From the NCBI RefSeq assembly GCF_000745235.1, contig NZ_JQNL01000001.1:3342001-3406000 (forward strand): a stretch of 64,000 nucleotides of DNA, read 5' to 3'. The DNA comes from Luteibacter mycovicinus (lineage in GTDB: Bacteria > Pseudomonadota > Gammaproteobacteria > Xanthomonadales > Rhodanobacteraceae). This document shows, piece by piece, positions 17,759 through 26,824 of the stretch (its first letter is position 1; each line of letters begins with the position of its first letter). The notes below the pieces were generated by a model, which was not told the origin of the DNA, searched no databases, and worked only from the letters and a program-made list of their open reading frames with translations. The position numbers were made by a program, and so were the translations under genes.

Positions 17759-18376
17759 ATGCGCCAGACCGCCAGAACGCTCCTTGCCGCACTGCCCCTT
17801 TTGCTCCTTACCGCCTGCGCGACCACTCGCGCTCCCGTGCGCAACGTGGGCGACGCCGCCACGCTGGGCATGCAGGAGCAGCGCGAACGCAGTCTCGCCG
17901 ATACCGACCACTGGACCCTGCAGGGCAAGTTGTCGGTTTCCGACGGCAAGGACAGCAACTCCGGCAGCCTCACATGGCGTCAGGACGGTGAGCGCTACGA
18001 GTTCACGGTGCGTGGGCCGATCACCGGCCGCACGTTCCGCCTGACCGGTGGCCCCGATGGTGCCGATCTCGAAGGCCTCGACGGCGGTACCCGTCATGGC
18101 GCCGACGCCGAGTCGCTCATGGCGAGCACGGTAGGCTGGCAGATCCCTCTGGGCGAACTGAAGCGCTGGGCCCTGGGGCTGCGCGCCGATACGGGGCCAG
18201 CCGAGATGACGTTTGGCGCCGACCGCTTGCCGTCACGTCTCATCCAGGACGGCTGGACCGTCGACTACAAGACGTGGGACGCCACGCGTCAGCCGGCCAT
18301 GCCCGCCCGCGTCTTCGCCGAGAAGGCGCCATACAAGGTGCGCCTGGCGATCGAGGACTGGTCCTTCGCGAAATAG
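17759..18376 (+). CDS. lolB: Outer-membrane lipoprotein insertion protein LolB
   Basis: 205 residues. The lipoprotein signal [12 protein letters not shown] ends at the lipobox Cys, and the domain continues with [24 protein letters not shown], typical of LolB. LolB receives lipoproteins from periplasmic LolA and inserts them into the outer membrane. The ATG at 17759 follows the TPR gene by 55 bp. The lolB-ispE adjacency is conserved in many gammaproteobacteria; here a GNAT domain is placed between them. Confidence 0.92.
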   Translation: MRQTARTLLAALPLLLLTACATTRAPVRNVGDAATLGMQEQRERSLADTDHWTLQGKLSVSDGKDSNSGSLTWRQDGERYEFTVRGPITGRTFRLTGGPDGADLEGLDGGTRHGADAESLMASTVGWQIPLGELKRWALGLRADTGPAEMTFGADRLPSRLIQDGWTVDYKTWDATRQPAMPARVFAEKAPYKVRLAIEDWSFAK

Positions 18377-18419
18377 GTGGCCGCTATACTCGGCGCCCCG
18401 TGCACATCCGGCTCCCGCG

Positions 18420-19811
18420 ATGAACTTTGAGATCACCCGCGCCGTCGCGGATCACGCCGAGCGGCTGTGCGACATCGAGCGTGCCGCCGTGGCGTTGTTC
18501 CGTGGACATCCGGCGTGGCCGTCGTATTCGTCCATGGCCTTGCCGCGCGAGATCGTCCACGAACTGATCTCCCGGGGGCGTGTCTGGGTCGCCACGGTGG
18601 ATGACGAGGTCGTCGGTTTCGTCTGCCTCGAGACCGATGGGCGCCCGGACGCGATCGGCATCGCTGAAATCGACGTGCTTCCCGCTTTCGGTGGCCGGGG
18701 CATCGGTGCGGCGCTGCTGGAGCATGCCTGTCGGTGGGCGCGCGAGGCCGGCTTCCGTCGCGTCGATCTGGGCACGCTGGCCGACGTGCCGTGGAATGCG
18801 CCTTTCTACGCGAAGCATGGCTTCGTGGTGGTCGACAAGCACGCGCCCGGCTTCGCCCGGGCACTCGAACGCGATCGCGAGAACGGTTTCCCCGATCACC
18901 TGCGCGTGTTCATGAGTCGCGACCTGGCCCCGCTGGCGCCGGGCGACTGGACGGTCTGGCCGGCCCCGGCCAAGCTCAATCTTTTTCTGCGGATCGTCGG
19001 CCGTCTCGACAACGGTTACCACGCCTTGCAGACGGTGTTCCGCCTGCTGGACTGGGGCGACGAGGTTCGCCTGCGCGTGCGCCACGATGGAAGGATCGCG
19101 CGTCCGACCCCGGTGGCGGGTGTCCCCGAGGACGCCGATCTGACGGTTCGCGCGGCGCGCCTCCTGGCCGCCGAGACCGGCACCGTCCTGGGCGCCGACA
19201 TCGAGGTGTTCAAGCGGATACCCATGGGCGGCGGTCTCGGCGGGGGCAGTTCCGATGCCGCGACCGTCCTGGTGGGCCTGAACGCCTTGTGGAAAACGGG
19301 CCTGGATGAAGACGCCCTGGCGGCCCTGGCGGTCCGCCTCGGTGCCGACGTGCCGGTCTTCGTCAGGGGCCGCTCCGCCTGGGCCGAGGGCGTGGGCGAG
19401 CAGCTGACGCCTATCCGTCTGCCCCGCCGCTGGTACGTCGTCGTCGATCCCCGCGAGCATGTGCCCACCGCGGCACTTTTTGCCGCGCCCGAATTGACAC
19501 GTCATGCCCCTCAGGCGACAATTTCGGCCTTTGTTTCCGGGGATTCCGCGGAGAACGCCTTCGAGCCTGTGGTTCGCGCGCGTCACCCGCGGGTGGCGGC
19601 GGCACTGGACTGGCTGGGCGGCTTCGGTCGCGCGCGGCTTTCCGGCAGCGGCGGTTGCATTTTTCTCGAAACAAGAACCCACGAGGCGGCGCTCGGCATC
19701 GCCTCACGCTGTCCCGCGGGCTTCGTCGCCCACGTGGCGGTGGGCGTCGATCCTTCCCCGCTCCTGGTGACGCGGGACCGGATCGACGCTGCTCAAGGAC
19801 ACATGTCGTAA
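18420..19811 (+). CDS. ispE: GNAT acetyltransferase fused to IspE (CDP-ME kinase)
   Basis: One uninterrupted frame of 463 residues. Residues 1-~165 are a GNAT domain ([27 protein letters not shown], with the acetyl-CoA loop GGRGIGA; tail [13 protein letters not shown]). Residues ~172-463 are a complete GHMP kinase: [10 protein letters not shown] with the catalytic Lys, ATP loop [14 protein letters not shown], the catalytic Asp in LGADVPVF and the C-terminal LSGSGGCIF. IspE phosphorylates 4-diphosphocytidyl-2-C-methyl-erythritol in the MEP isoprenoid pathway. An in-frame ATG at 18912 ([13 protein letters not shown]) could give a separate 299-residue IspE, but no Shine-Dalgarno lies before it and no stop ends the GNAT part. 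The acetyl acceptor is unknown. Confidence 0.88.
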   Translation: MNFEITRAVADHAERLCDIERAAVALFRGHPAWPSYSSMALPREIVHELISRGRVWVATVDDEVVGFVCLETDGRPDAIGIAEIDVLPAFGGRGIGAALLEHACRWAREAGFRRVDLGTLADVPWNAPFYAKHGFVVVDKHAPGFARALERDRENGFPDHLRVFMSRDLAPLAPGDWTVWPAPAKLNLFLRIVGRLDNGYHALQTVFRLLDWGDEVRLRVRHDGRIARPTPVAGVPEDADLTVRAARLLAAETGTVLGADIEVFKRIPMGGGLGGGSSDAATVLVGLNALWKTGLDEDALAALAVRLGADVPVFVRGRSAWAEGVGEQLTPIRLPRRWYVVVDPREHVPTAALFAAPELTRHAPQATISAFVSGDSAENAFEPVVRARHPRVAAALDWLGGFGRARLSGSGGCIFLETRTHEAALGIASRCPAGFVAHVAVGVDPSPLLVTRDRIDAAQGHMS

Positions 19812-19877
19812 GGACGGGAAGGGCCGCGGGCTGCGGCAAAGCCAAGGTGGGCCGGATGGCTCGCCGGAACGAATTGT

Positions 19878-19954
19878 TGGGGCGTCGCCAAGCTGGTTAA
19901 GGCACGGGATTTTGATTCCCGCATGCGCAGGTTCGAATCCTGCCGCCCCAGCCA
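19878..19954 (+). tRNA. tRNA-Gln (TTG)
   Basis: 77-nt cloverleaf: acceptor TGGGGCG/CGCCCCA, anticodon stem CGGGA/TCCCG around loop TTTTGAT (anticodon TTG), T arm GCAGG-TTCGAAT-CCTGC, encoded CCA. It sits between ispE and prs, a conserved placement in this group. Confidence 0.97.
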
Positions 19955-20007
19955 CCTCGCGGTGGCACATAGCCGATACCCACCCATCTCACGCCAGGAG
20001 TTCCTCC

Positions 20008-20964
20008 GTGGACACGTCCACCCCGATGTTGTTTACCGGCAATGCGCACCGTGCGCTCGCCGACGATGTCGCCGCGCGGCTCGGCATCCCGCTCGGCAAG
20101 GCCCTCATCGGCCGGTTCAGCGATGGCGAGGCGCAGATCGAGATCGAAGAAAACGTCCGTAAGCAGGAGGTTTTCGTCATTCAGCCGACGGGTGCCCCCA
20201 GCGCGGAGAATCTGTTCGACCTGCTGGTCATGATCGACGCGCTCAAGCGCGCATCGGCCGGCAGCGTCACCGCGGTCATGCCGTATTTCGGCTATGCCCG
20301 CCAGGATCGTCGCCCGCGCTCGTCGCGCGTGCCGATCACGGCCAAGCTGGCCGCCAAGATGATCGCGACCGCCGGCGCCGACCGCGTGCTGACGATCGAC
20401 CTCCATGCCGACCAGATCCAGGGCTTCTTCGATATTCCGGTCGACAACGTGTACGCCTCGCCGGTACTGCTGGCGGACATCTGGCGCCATCACAGCATGG
20501 ACGACCTGATCGTGGTCAGCCCCGACGTCGGTGGCGTGGTGCGCGCGCGTGCGCTCGCCAAGCGCCTGGACGACGCCGATCTCGCGATCATCGACAAGCG
20601 CCGGCCCAAGGCGAACGTGGCCACGGTCATGAACATCATCGGCGACGTCGAAGGCAAGACCTGCATTCTGGTCGACGACATCGTCGATACCGCCGGCACC
20701 CTGTGCGCCGCCGCGGCCGCGCTGAAGGAAAAGGGCGCCCGCAAGGTCGTCGCCTACTGCGTCCATCCGGTGCTGTCGGGCGCCGCGATCACCAACATCG
20801 AAGGCTCCTCGCTCGACCAGCTGGTGGTCACCAATACGCTGCCGTTGCGCGACAACGCCCGTAACTGTGCGAAAATCCGTCAGTTGTCGGTCGCGGAACT
20901 GCTTGCGGAGACCATCCGCCGGATCGCCTTCGGTGAATCGGTCAGTTCGCTCTATATCGACTAA
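20008..20964 (+). CDS. prs: Ribose-phosphate pyrophosphokinase (PRPP synthetase)
   Basis: 318 residues from a GTG with AGGAG 7 bp upstream. It makes PRPP from ribose-5-phosphate and ATP for nucleotide, His, Trp and NAD synthesis. The flexible ATP-contacting loop is [19 protein letters not shown], and the PRPP-binding loop is [16 protein letters not shown]. The start is fixed by the family N-terminus ([15 protein letters not shown]). It is followed by two hairpins and rplY. Confidence 0.96.
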   Translation: MDTSTPMLFTGNAHRALADDVAARLGIPLGKALIGRFSDGEAQIEIEENVRKQEVFVIQPTGAPSAENLFDLLVMIDALKRASAGSVTAVMPYFGYARQDRRPRSSRVPITAKLAAKMIATAGADRVLTIDLHADQIQGFFDIPVDNVYASPVLLADIWRHHSMDDLIVVSPDVGGVVRARALAKRLDDADLAIIDKRRPKANVATVMNIIGDVEGKTCILVDDIVDTAGTLCAAAAALKEKGARKVVAYCVHPVLSGAAITNIEGSSLDQLVVTNTLPLRDNARNCAKIRQLSVAELLAETIRRIAFGESVSSLYID

Positions 20965-20978
20965 GTATCTGATTTTTC

Positions 20979-21026
20979 GGGCTTCCCTGGTCGCGGGGAA
21001 GCCCTTTACCACCGCCGTGAGGCGGT
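20979..21026 (+). promoter_or_regulatory. Two hairpins in the prs-rplY gap
   Basis: Hairpin 1: GGGCTTCCC / GGGAAGCCC (20979-21004) followed by TTT, resembling a weak terminator or attenuator. Hairpin 2: ACCGCC / GGCGGT (21011-21026) with a GTGA loop, ending 17 bp before the rplY start. They could limit readthrough from prs or mediate L25 autoregulation; neither is shown. Confidence 0.6.
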
Positions 21027-21043
21027 TTACTTGAGGCAACACC

Positions 21044-21685
21044 ATGGCTACCAATCATCAGCTCACCGCCACGAGCCGCAAGATCGAAGGGAAGGGTGCG
21101 AGCCGCCGCCTTCGTACCGCGGGTTACGTGCCGGCTATCGTCTACGGCGCCAACGAGGCTCCGCAGGCTATCCAGGTTCTCCACAACGACGTGCTGCTCG
21201 GCTCGCGCTTCGAGTCGTTCTACTCCTCGGTCATCGACCTCACGGTCGACGGCAAGAAGCAGAAGGTCCTGATCAAGGACTGGCAGAAGCACCCGTTCCG
21301 TCAGCTCATGCTGCACATGGACTTCCTGCGCGTTAACGAGAACGAGGCCGTCAAGGTCGCCGTGCCCATCCACTTCCTCAACCAGGAAAAGTCGCCGGCT
21401 GGCAAGACCTCGGGTCTGGTCATCTCGCACAACCTGACGGAAGTCGTGGTTTCGTGCCTGCCGAAGCACCTGCCGGAGTTCATCGAACTCGACCTGGCCA
21501 CGCTCGACGCCGGCTCGATCATCCACCTGTCCGACCTCAAGCTGCCGGCCAACGTGGAAATCCCGGAACTGGCCCTGGGCAAGGAACACGACGTCGCCGT
21601 CGTGACCGTCGCCTCGATCCAGGAAGAAGTCGATCCGGAAGCGCCGGCCGCTGAAGGCGACGCTTCGACCGAAGACAAGAAGTAA
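21044..21685 (+). CDS. rplY: 50S ribosomal protein L25/Ctc
   Basis: 213 residues, the long two-domain form: the N-terminal L25 fold binding 5S rRNA (LTATSRKIEGKGASRRLR, VYG..., RQLMLHMDFLRV) plus the C-terminal TL5/Ctc domain (about 100-190) and an acidic tail. E. coli has only the short form. The prs-rplY-pth-ychF order is conserved. Confidence 0.95.
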   Translation: MATNHQLTATSRKIEGKGASRRLRTAGYVPAIVYGANEAPQAIQVLHNDVLLGSRFESFYSSVIDLTVDGKKQKVLIKDWQKHPFRQLMLHMDFLRVNENEAVKVAVPIHFLNQEKSPAGKTSGLVISHNLTEVVVSCLPKHLPEFIELDLATLDAGSIIHLSDLKLPANVEIPELALGKEHDVAVVTVASIQEEVDPEAPAAEGDASTEDKK

Positions 21686-21736
21686 TCGGCGGCGGTCCGC
21701 GCGCTCCGGCGCCGCGGGCCGCACCCGCTTCGGTCT

Positions 21737-22315
21737 ATGGCGACACTTCGTCTTATCGTCGGCCTCGGTAACCCCGGGGCCGAATACGTCAGGACCCGGC
21801 ACAATGCCGGGTTCTGGTGTGTCGACGCCCTGGCCATGGACCAGGGGGAGCGTTGGACCTTCGACGGCAAGCTGCATGGCGAGACCTGCAAGCTGCGTAT
21901 CGGTGGCGAGACCGTCTGGCTGCTCAAGCCTGCGACATTCATGAACAAGAGTGGCATCGCCGTCGCGTCGGCGCTGCGCTACTACAAGATCGCGCCGGAA
22001 GAGTGCCTCGTCGCCCACGACGAACTGGACCTCCCGCCTGGCACCGTCCGCATGAAGTTCGATGGTGGCCACGGCGGCCAGAACGGCTTGCGTGACATCG
22101 TGGCCCACCTCGGGCACGGCAAGTTTCACCGCCTGCGGGTCGGCATCGGCCACCCCGGGCACAAGGACAAGGTCACCCCGTGGGTGCTCGGTCGTCCCAA
22201 CGCGGCCGACGAGGACGCCATCATGCACGGCATCGGGCGCGCGTTCGACGTGCTGCCGCTGGCGCTGGATGGCAAGTTCGAAGAGGCGATGAAGCGCCTG
22301 CACACGGTCGCCTGA
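21737..22315 (+). CDS. pth: Peptidyl-tRNA hydrolase
   Basis: 192 residues. It releases peptides from drop-off peptidyl-tRNAs. The conserved N-terminus [22 protein letters not shown] includes the catalytic His (RHNAG). The FMNKSG segment and the HDELDLPPG motif with catalytic Asp are also present. It lies 51 bp after rplY and 34 bp before ychF, probably in one transcript. Confidence 0.96.
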   Translation: MATLRLIVGLGNPGAEYVRTRHNAGFWCVDALAMDQGERWTFDGKLHGETCKLRIGGETVWLLKPATFMNKSGIAVASALRYYKIAPEECLVAHDELDLPPGTVRMKFDGGHGGQNGLRDIVAHLGHGKFHRLRVGIGHPGHKDKVTPWVLGRPNAADEDAIMHGIGRAFDVLPLALDGKFEEAMKRLHTVA

Positions 22316-22349
22316 CCGCACCAATTACCTTTACCGGACCAAGATCGCC

Positions 22350-23441
22350 ATGGGCATCAAATGCGGCATCGTCGGCCTGCCTAACGTCGGCAAGTCCACC
22401 CTTTTCAATGCGCTGACCAAGGCGGGCATCGCCGCCGCCAACTTCCCGTTCTGCACGATCGAGCCGAACACCGGCATCGTCCCCGTGCCCGACCTGCGCC
22501 TGACCGCGCTGGCTGGCATCGTGAAGCCGCAGCGCGTCATTCCCACCACCATGGAATTCGTCGACATCGCCGGTCTCGTGGCGGGCGCATCGAAGGGCGA
22601 GGGTCTGGGCAACAAGTTCCTCGCGCACATCCGCGAGACCGACGCCATCGCGCACGTCGTACGCTGCTTTGAAGACGGCAACGTCATTCATGTGGCGAAC
22701 AAGGTGGACCCGATCGCCGATATCGAGACCATCGATACCGAGCTGGCGCTGGCCGATCTCGAGGCCGTGCTGAAGGCGCTCGACCGCGCCACCCGTTCGG
22801 CCAAGGCCAACGACAAGGACGCGATCGCGAAGAAACCGGTGCTGGAGAAGCTCCGCGTCGCGCTCGATCAGGGCAAGTCGGCCCGTGCGGCTGGTCTCGA
22901 TGCCGAGGAAAAAGCCCTCGTCCGCGACATGTTCCTGATCACGATGAAGCCGCTGATGTACATCGCCAACGTGGCGGAAGACGGCTTCGAGAACAATCCG
23001 CACCTCGACGCCGTGCGTGCGCGTGCCGTGGAAGAGGGTGCCGAGGTCGTGCCCATCTGCGCCGCCATCGAAGAAGAGCTCTCTCAGCTCGAAGACGCCG
23101 ATCGCGACGAGTTCCTTAAGGATCTCGGCCTCGAAGAGCCGGGCCTCAACCGCGTCATCCGCGCAGGCTACACGCTGCTCGGCCTGCAGACGTATTTCAC
23201 CGCCGGCGAAAAGGAAGTCCGTGCCTGGCAGGTCCGCGCCGGTTCCACCGCGCCGCAGGCGGCCGGCGTCATCCATACTGATTTCGAGCGTGGTTTCATT
23301 CGCGCCGAAACGGTGGGCTACGACGACTTCATCAAGTTCAACGGCGAGCAGGGTGCGAAGGAAGCCGGGCGTCTTCGTCTCGAGGGTAAGGAATACCTGG
23401 TGAAGGAAGGCGACATTCTGCACTTCCGCTTCAACGTCTGA
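22350..23441 (+). CDS. ychF: Redox-regulated ATPase YchF/Ola1
   Basis: 363 residues. Obg-related NTPase with P-loop GLPNVGKST and switch [16 protein letters not shown]. The G4 position reads NKVD rather than being strictly required, consistent with the ATP preference of the family. A coiled-coil insert and a C-terminal TGS domain ([20 protein letters not shown]) are present. It associates with ribosomes and stress responses. A strong terminator ends the unit. Confidence 0.95.
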   Translation: MGIKCGIVGLPNVGKSTLFNALTKAGIAAANFPFCTIEPNTGIVPVPDLRLTALAGIVKPQRVIPTTMEFVDIAGLVAGASKGEGLGNKFLAHIRETDAIAHVVRCFEDGNVIHVANKVDPIADIETIDTELALADLEAVLKALDRATRSAKANDKDAIAKKPVLEKLRVALDQGKSARAAGLDAEEKALVRDMFLITMKPLMYIANVAEDGFENNPHLDAVRARAVEEGAEVVPICAAIEEELSQLEDADRDEFLKDLGLEEPGLNRVIRAGYTLLGLQTYFTAGEKEVRAWQVRAGSTAPQAAGVIHTDFERGFIRAETVGYDDFIKFNGEQGAKEAGRLRLEGKEYLVKEGDILHFRFNV

Positions 23442-23468
23442 TTCCGGCTGTTCATCGGTGATAACGAG

Positions 23469-23497
23469 AGGCCTCGCTCACGCGAGGCCTTTTTTTC
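23469..23497 (+). terminator. Rho-independent terminator after ychF
   Basis: Perfect 9-bp stem AGGCCTCGC / GCGAGGCCT with TCAC loop, followed by seven to eight T. Confidence 0.95.
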
Positions 23498-23504
23498 GCG
23501 CCGC

Positions 23505-23546
23505 GCAATTCAATCGCTTGCAATTCAATATTCACAACCCTACATT
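23505..23546 (+). promoter_or_regulatory. Promoter and repeated element before the OhrR-type gene
   Basis: The decamer GCAATTCAAT occurs at 23505-23514 and 23520-23529, offset 15 bp. TTGCAA (23518-23523) and TACATT (23541-23546) are separated by 17 bp, a good -35/-10 pair overlapping the second repeat. AT-rich CAATT repeats resemble OhrR operators of xanthomonads, so autorepression is plausible. The -10 ends 6 bp before the ATG. Confidence 0.5.
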
Positions 23547-23552
23547 CAGGGC

Positions 23553-24023
23553 ATGAGCAGGAAATCCCTTCCGGAAGGCGTCGAAGCCCCGCGTACCCTC
23601 GACGGGCAGCTGTGCTTTTCGCTGTATTCCGCAAACCTCGCGATGGGGAAGCTCTACCGCCAGCTGCTGGCAAAGCTGGACCTTACCTACCCGCAATACC
23701 TCGTCATGCTCGTGCTGTGGGAGCGCGACGGCATCACCGTGTCGGAACTGGGCGACCGGCTGTTTCTCGACTCGGCCACGCTTACCCCGCTGCTGAAGCG
23801 CTTGCAGGCAGCGGGCCACGTGGTGCGCACGCGCGGTACGCGCGATGAGCGGCAGGTCCTCGTCACGCTCACCGACGAAGGCAGGGCGTTGCGCGAGAAA
23901 ACCGGGCATGTTCCCGTCGACGTGTTCTGCGCGACCGGTTGCGAGATCGATGAGCTCGTCGGTCTGAAGGCGCAGCTGGAAACGCTGCGCGCGAGCCTGA
24001 TCGATACCGCGAAGAGCGGCTAA
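23553..24023 (+). CDS. ohrR: MarR-family regulator, OhrR type
   Basis: 156 residues. The N-terminal segment [20 protein letters not shown] holds the single reactive cysteine position of OhrR proteins, which sense organic hydroperoxides by cysteine oxidation. The winged helix is [32 protein letters not shown], and the wing R-D-E-R is at [10 protein letters not shown] second Cys pair (VFCATGC) near residue 130 could serve as resolving thiols, as in Xanthomonas OhrR. The partner peroxidase gene ohr is not adjacent in this window. Confidence 0.82.
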   Translation: MSRKSLPEGVEAPRTLDGQLCFSLYSANLAMGKLYRQLLAKLDLTYPQYLVMLVLWERDGITVSELGDRLFLDSATLTPLLKRLQAAGHVVRTRGTRDERQVLVTLTDEGRALREKTGHVPVDVFCATGCEIDELVGLKAQLETLRASLIDTAKSG

Positions 24024-24029
24024 CGGACC

Positions 24030-24404
24030 TCAGCCGGTGATCTGCCGCTGCATGTGATCCAGGTACTGATCCAGCTCGGCCACGCTGGCGAATACTTCCG
24101 CCACCGGCACCGCTTTCACGATCTCGAAAACCTTCTTCACCTGCGGCTGCGGGTTCAGCAGCAACGTGCGGCCGGCACGATCCTGCATCTGTTTGCGTAG
24201 CTGCGCGAGGCTGCGCAGGCCGGCGCTGCTGATGTAATCGAGCGCGGACAGATCGATGATCAGCGTGCCCCCGTTGTCCACGAGCGGGGTGATATCGCGC
24301 AGTGCGTCGTCGAATTCGCCGAAGGTCGCCGCATCGAGGCGGCCTTCCAGCCACACGGTGCTGCGGTCGGTGGTCGGGGATTCACTGCGAACGATCAGGG
24401 TCAT
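24030..24404 (-). CDS. STAS-domain anti-sigma factor antagonist (RsbV-like)
   Basis: 124 residues, a single STAS domain. The phospho-acceptor segment is IIDLSALDYISSAGLRSLAQL, with Ser59/Ser60 the candidate phosphorylated serine. It should bind the RsbW-like kinase unless phosphorylated. Its ATG overlaps the kinase stop by 4 bp, and it is the last gene of the three-gene operon. Confidence 0.9.
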   Translation of the reverse strand: MTLIVRSESPTTDRSTVWLEGRLDAATFGEFDDALRDITPLVDNGGTLIIDLSALDYISSAGLRSLAQLRKQMQDRAGRTLLLNPQPQVKKVFEIVKAVPVAEVFASVAELDQYLDHMQRQITG

Positions 24405-24826
24405 GGGGCAGGCTCGTCGGACAGGGATGGATCGAAGCGGATGACGACACGGTTGCCATGTTCGTCGCGTGCATAGTGGAAATCGCTGGCGATGCTGCGT
24501 GCAAGATGCAAGCCGAGTCCGCCGATGTCGCGCAGGGCGATATCGCCAGGGAGGTCCGGCGGTTCCGGTTCCAGCGGATCGAAGGGCATGGCATCGTCGC
24601 GCAGCTCGAGTCGGACCATGTCGTTGCCGATGTCCAGCTGAATCTCGATGCTGCCGTCGCGCCCGTCGGGATAGCCATGACGGACCGTATTCACCAGCAG
24701 CTCTTCGAGCACGAGGCGGACGTCCGTGCGACAGGCGGGATCGACGTCGCCGCGTTCGAGCGCGCTCCCGGCGCGGTCGAGGGCAAGAAACACGTCCTCG
24801 AGACGATTAGGAATGCGCAACCGCAT
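24401..24826 (-). CDS. RsbW-like anti-sigma factor serine kinase (HATPase)
   Basis: 141 residues with a GHKL ATP-binding fold: N box LVLEELLVNTVRHGYP, G1 LRDDAMPFDP, G2 DIGGLGLHLARSI. It belongs to the RsbW/SpoIIAB type that phosphorylates a STAS partner and sequesters a target. It overlaps the SpoIIE-phosphatase gene by 20 bp and the STAS gene by 4 bp. The final effector (sigma factor or other) is not encoded nearby. Confidence 0.9.
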   Translation of the reverse strand: MRLRIPNRLEDVFLALDRAGSALERGDVDPACRTDVRLVLEELLVNTVRHGYPDGRDGSIEIQLDIGNDMVRLELRDDAMPFDPLEPEPPDLPGDIALRDIGGLGLHLARSIASDFHYARDEHGNRVVIRFDPSLSDEPAP

Positions 24827-26723
24827 CGAGGCGGACTCCTTTCGCCCCGGCGTCGTGCCAGGTCAGCGCGAGCAGTGCGATGTCGTCGTAAGCGGGGGCG
24901 CCCTCGACATAAGCATCGACGTCGTTCAGAACGCCGGTGACGAGCGCCTCCGGTGTCGCGCCTTCGCCGATGCGCGAGACGCTGTCGAGCAAGGCATCCG
25001 CGCCATAAAGGCGCTGATTGCCTGCGTGCGCTTCGCTGACGCCATCGGTGTACATGATTACGGTGTCGCCCCCCAGCAGTGTCATCACCCGCACAGGGTA
25101 GCGCGCTTCGCGATCGAGGCCGAGGGCGGGGCCGGTTTCGACGTCGACGAGGATGGCGCTTCCGCCGGCGTGCAGTACGGGCTGTTCGTGCCCGGCGCTG
25201 GCCATGCTGAGCATCCCGGTTTCGGTCTCCACGACACCGCATAGCAGGGTGACGAACATGCAGGTGTCGTTGCCCTTGCACAGCTCACGGTTGAGCGCGG
25301 CGAGGATGTCGCTCGGCGACCGTGCGTGCGTGGCGATGGTGCGCGCGAGAGTGATCGTCCGCGCCATGAACAGGGCGGCCGGCACGCCCTTGTCGGAGAC
25401 GTCGCCGACCATGACGCAGACGTGCTTCGCGCCGAGCGCGAAATACGTGTACAGATCGCCGCCCACCGCACTGGCCGGGCGCAGCGCGGCAAACAGCTCG
25501 ATACGACCGTCCGCGGCGAGCCAGCGCGGTTCCGGGATGAGGGCAAGCTGGATCTGGCGGGCGATCTCCAGCTCGCTGGCGATACGCTCCTGCTCACGGG
25601 CGGTGCGCTTCGCGGTATCGATATGGCCCGCGAGCTGATGCCGCATATGGTCGAAGGCCCGGGTGAGGCGACCTACCTCGTCGTTCCGCCGGACGTCGGG
25701 CAGGGCGAAATCCAGGTCGCCTCGCGCCACGTTTTCCGCGCGCTCGGCGAGGACGCCCAGTGGAGCCATCAGGCGGCGTGTGACGATGAGTGCGATGAGA
25801 GAGACGCCGGCGAGCGCCAGCAATCCCAGCAGGATGTCCACCATGTAGGTGCGCCGGAGGTCGGCCAGCACGGCGCGCTCAGGCATGCTCAGTCCGAAGA
25901 TCCAGCCGGTCCCACGAATCGGTACGTAGTAGACCCAGACGGGCTCGCTCACGCGCGCGCCCATCTCGGGCGTCAGCCGTATCGGGTTCTTTCCCGTCGC
26001 CATGGCCTCCCTCAGAGGGCGGCTGGCCCGGCTGCCGATGTACGACGTCCAGTCATGCGCGAGGAAGATGCCGTCGCTGTCGGCCACGAACGCGGAAGCG
26101 TGTTCAGGCTTGCCAAGCTGGCTGAGGAGTCGCTGGAGCCAGTCGAGGCTGATGGTCGCGTCGGCGACGCCGATGACCGGGATGCGGCTCGTGCCCGGTA
26201 TCGCGACCGAATAGCCCACCAGGGTCTCGGGACGACCGGCCATCCGGAATGGCGCTTGCCAACAGCCGCTGTCGCAGTTCAGGCCTTGGACGAACCAGTC
26301 GGAACTCCAGTACGGCTCCGGATCCGTTCTACGGCTGCTGGCGATGAGCGAGCCACCGGGACCGCGACGTACTACCGGGGCGTCCTGATCGCGTACCGCC
26401 GAGCTGTCCCGCGGTACGAAGGCGGCGCTGATGTCGACGATCTCCGGGTTCGCGGCGAGCGTGTCGCGAATGAGGGCGGGGGCCTGGTCCCGACGGTCGT
26501 GAAGGAGGGCGGCGAGGGTGCGTCCGATGGTGGCGACCCCGTCGATGCGTCCCTGGATGCGGACGGCGGCGGACTGGACGACGGCGGCCGCTTCGCGCTG
26601 GGTCTGGGCCAGCGTCTGCTCACGGGTGTGGGATAGCAGCAGTCCGCCGGTCACGATCATGATGATCGCCGACCCCAAAAGCATAGCCAGGGCGAGTCGC
26701 GAGGCGACGCTGCGAAGAACCAT
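24807..26723 (-). CDS. Membrane sensor PP2C phosphatase (Cache-HAMP-SpoIIE, RsbU-like)
   Basis: 638 residues. TM1 (about 8-30) and TM2 (about 290-312) flank a ~260-residue periplasmic Cache-type sensor. HAMP follows (RRLMAPLGVLAERAENVARGDLDF), then a coiled coil and a SpoIIE/PP2C phosphatase with metal ligands in SAVGGDLYTYF, VGDVSDKGVPAALF, IMYTDGVSEA and YDDIALL. It should dephosphorylate the STAS protein on ligand binding and so release the RsbW-like kinase from its target. The start ATG at 26723 has GGGAG 7 bp upstream. Ligand unknown. Confidence 0.9.
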   Translation of the reverse strand: MVLRSVASRLALAMLLGSAIIMIVTGGLLLSHTREQTLAQTQREAAAVVQSAAVRIQGRIDGVATIGRTLAALLHDRRDQAPALIRDTLAANPEIVDISAAFVPRDSSAVRDQDAPVVRRGPGGSLIASSRRTDPEPYWSSDWFVQGLNCDSGCWQAPFRMAGRPETLVGYSVAIPGTSRIPVIGVADATISLDWLQRLLSQLGKPEHASAFVADSDGIFLAHDWTSYIGSRASRPLREAMATGKNPIRLTPEMGARVSEPVWVYYVPIRGTGWIFGLSMPERAVLADLRRTYMVDILLGLLALAGVSLIALIVTRRLMAPLGVLAERAENVARGDLDFALPDVRRNDEVGRLTRAFDHMRHQLAGHIDTAKRTAREQERIASELEIARQIQLALIPEPRWLAADGRIELFAALRPASAVGGDLYTYFALGAKHVCVMVGDVSDKGVPAALFMARTITLARTIATHARSPSDILAALNRELCKGNDTCMFVTLLCGVVETETGMLSMASAGHEQPVLHAGGSAILVDVETGPALGLDREARYPVRVMTLLGGDTVIMYTDGVSEAHAGNQRLYGADALLDSVSRIGEGATPEALVTGVLNDVDAYVEGAPAYDDIALLALTWHDAGAKGVRLDAVAHS

Positions 26724-26824
26724 GGGGCGCTCCCGGGGACGATGGCTTCGAATCTATGCCGCGCGGGGCGGTCCGACAAGCCGCCCAGCGGCCATAATGT
26801 GACTTTCCCCAGCAAGGTAGCGGC

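Noticed and set aside
15724..17973. 749-codon minus-strand frame over the TPR lipoprotein
   Set aside because: It spans the oppositely oriented TPR gene and the hemA start; no start signal or domain; the known genes explain the region.
18213..18419. Upstream extension of the GNAT-IspE frame into lolB
   Set aside because: The extension overlaps lolB coding sequence; GNAT homology begins at the ATG at 18420.
25326..26636. 436-codon plus-strand frame antisense to the SpoIIE-type gene
   Set aside because: Composition is a shadow of the phosphatase gene, which has all catalytic motifs and couples to its operon partners.
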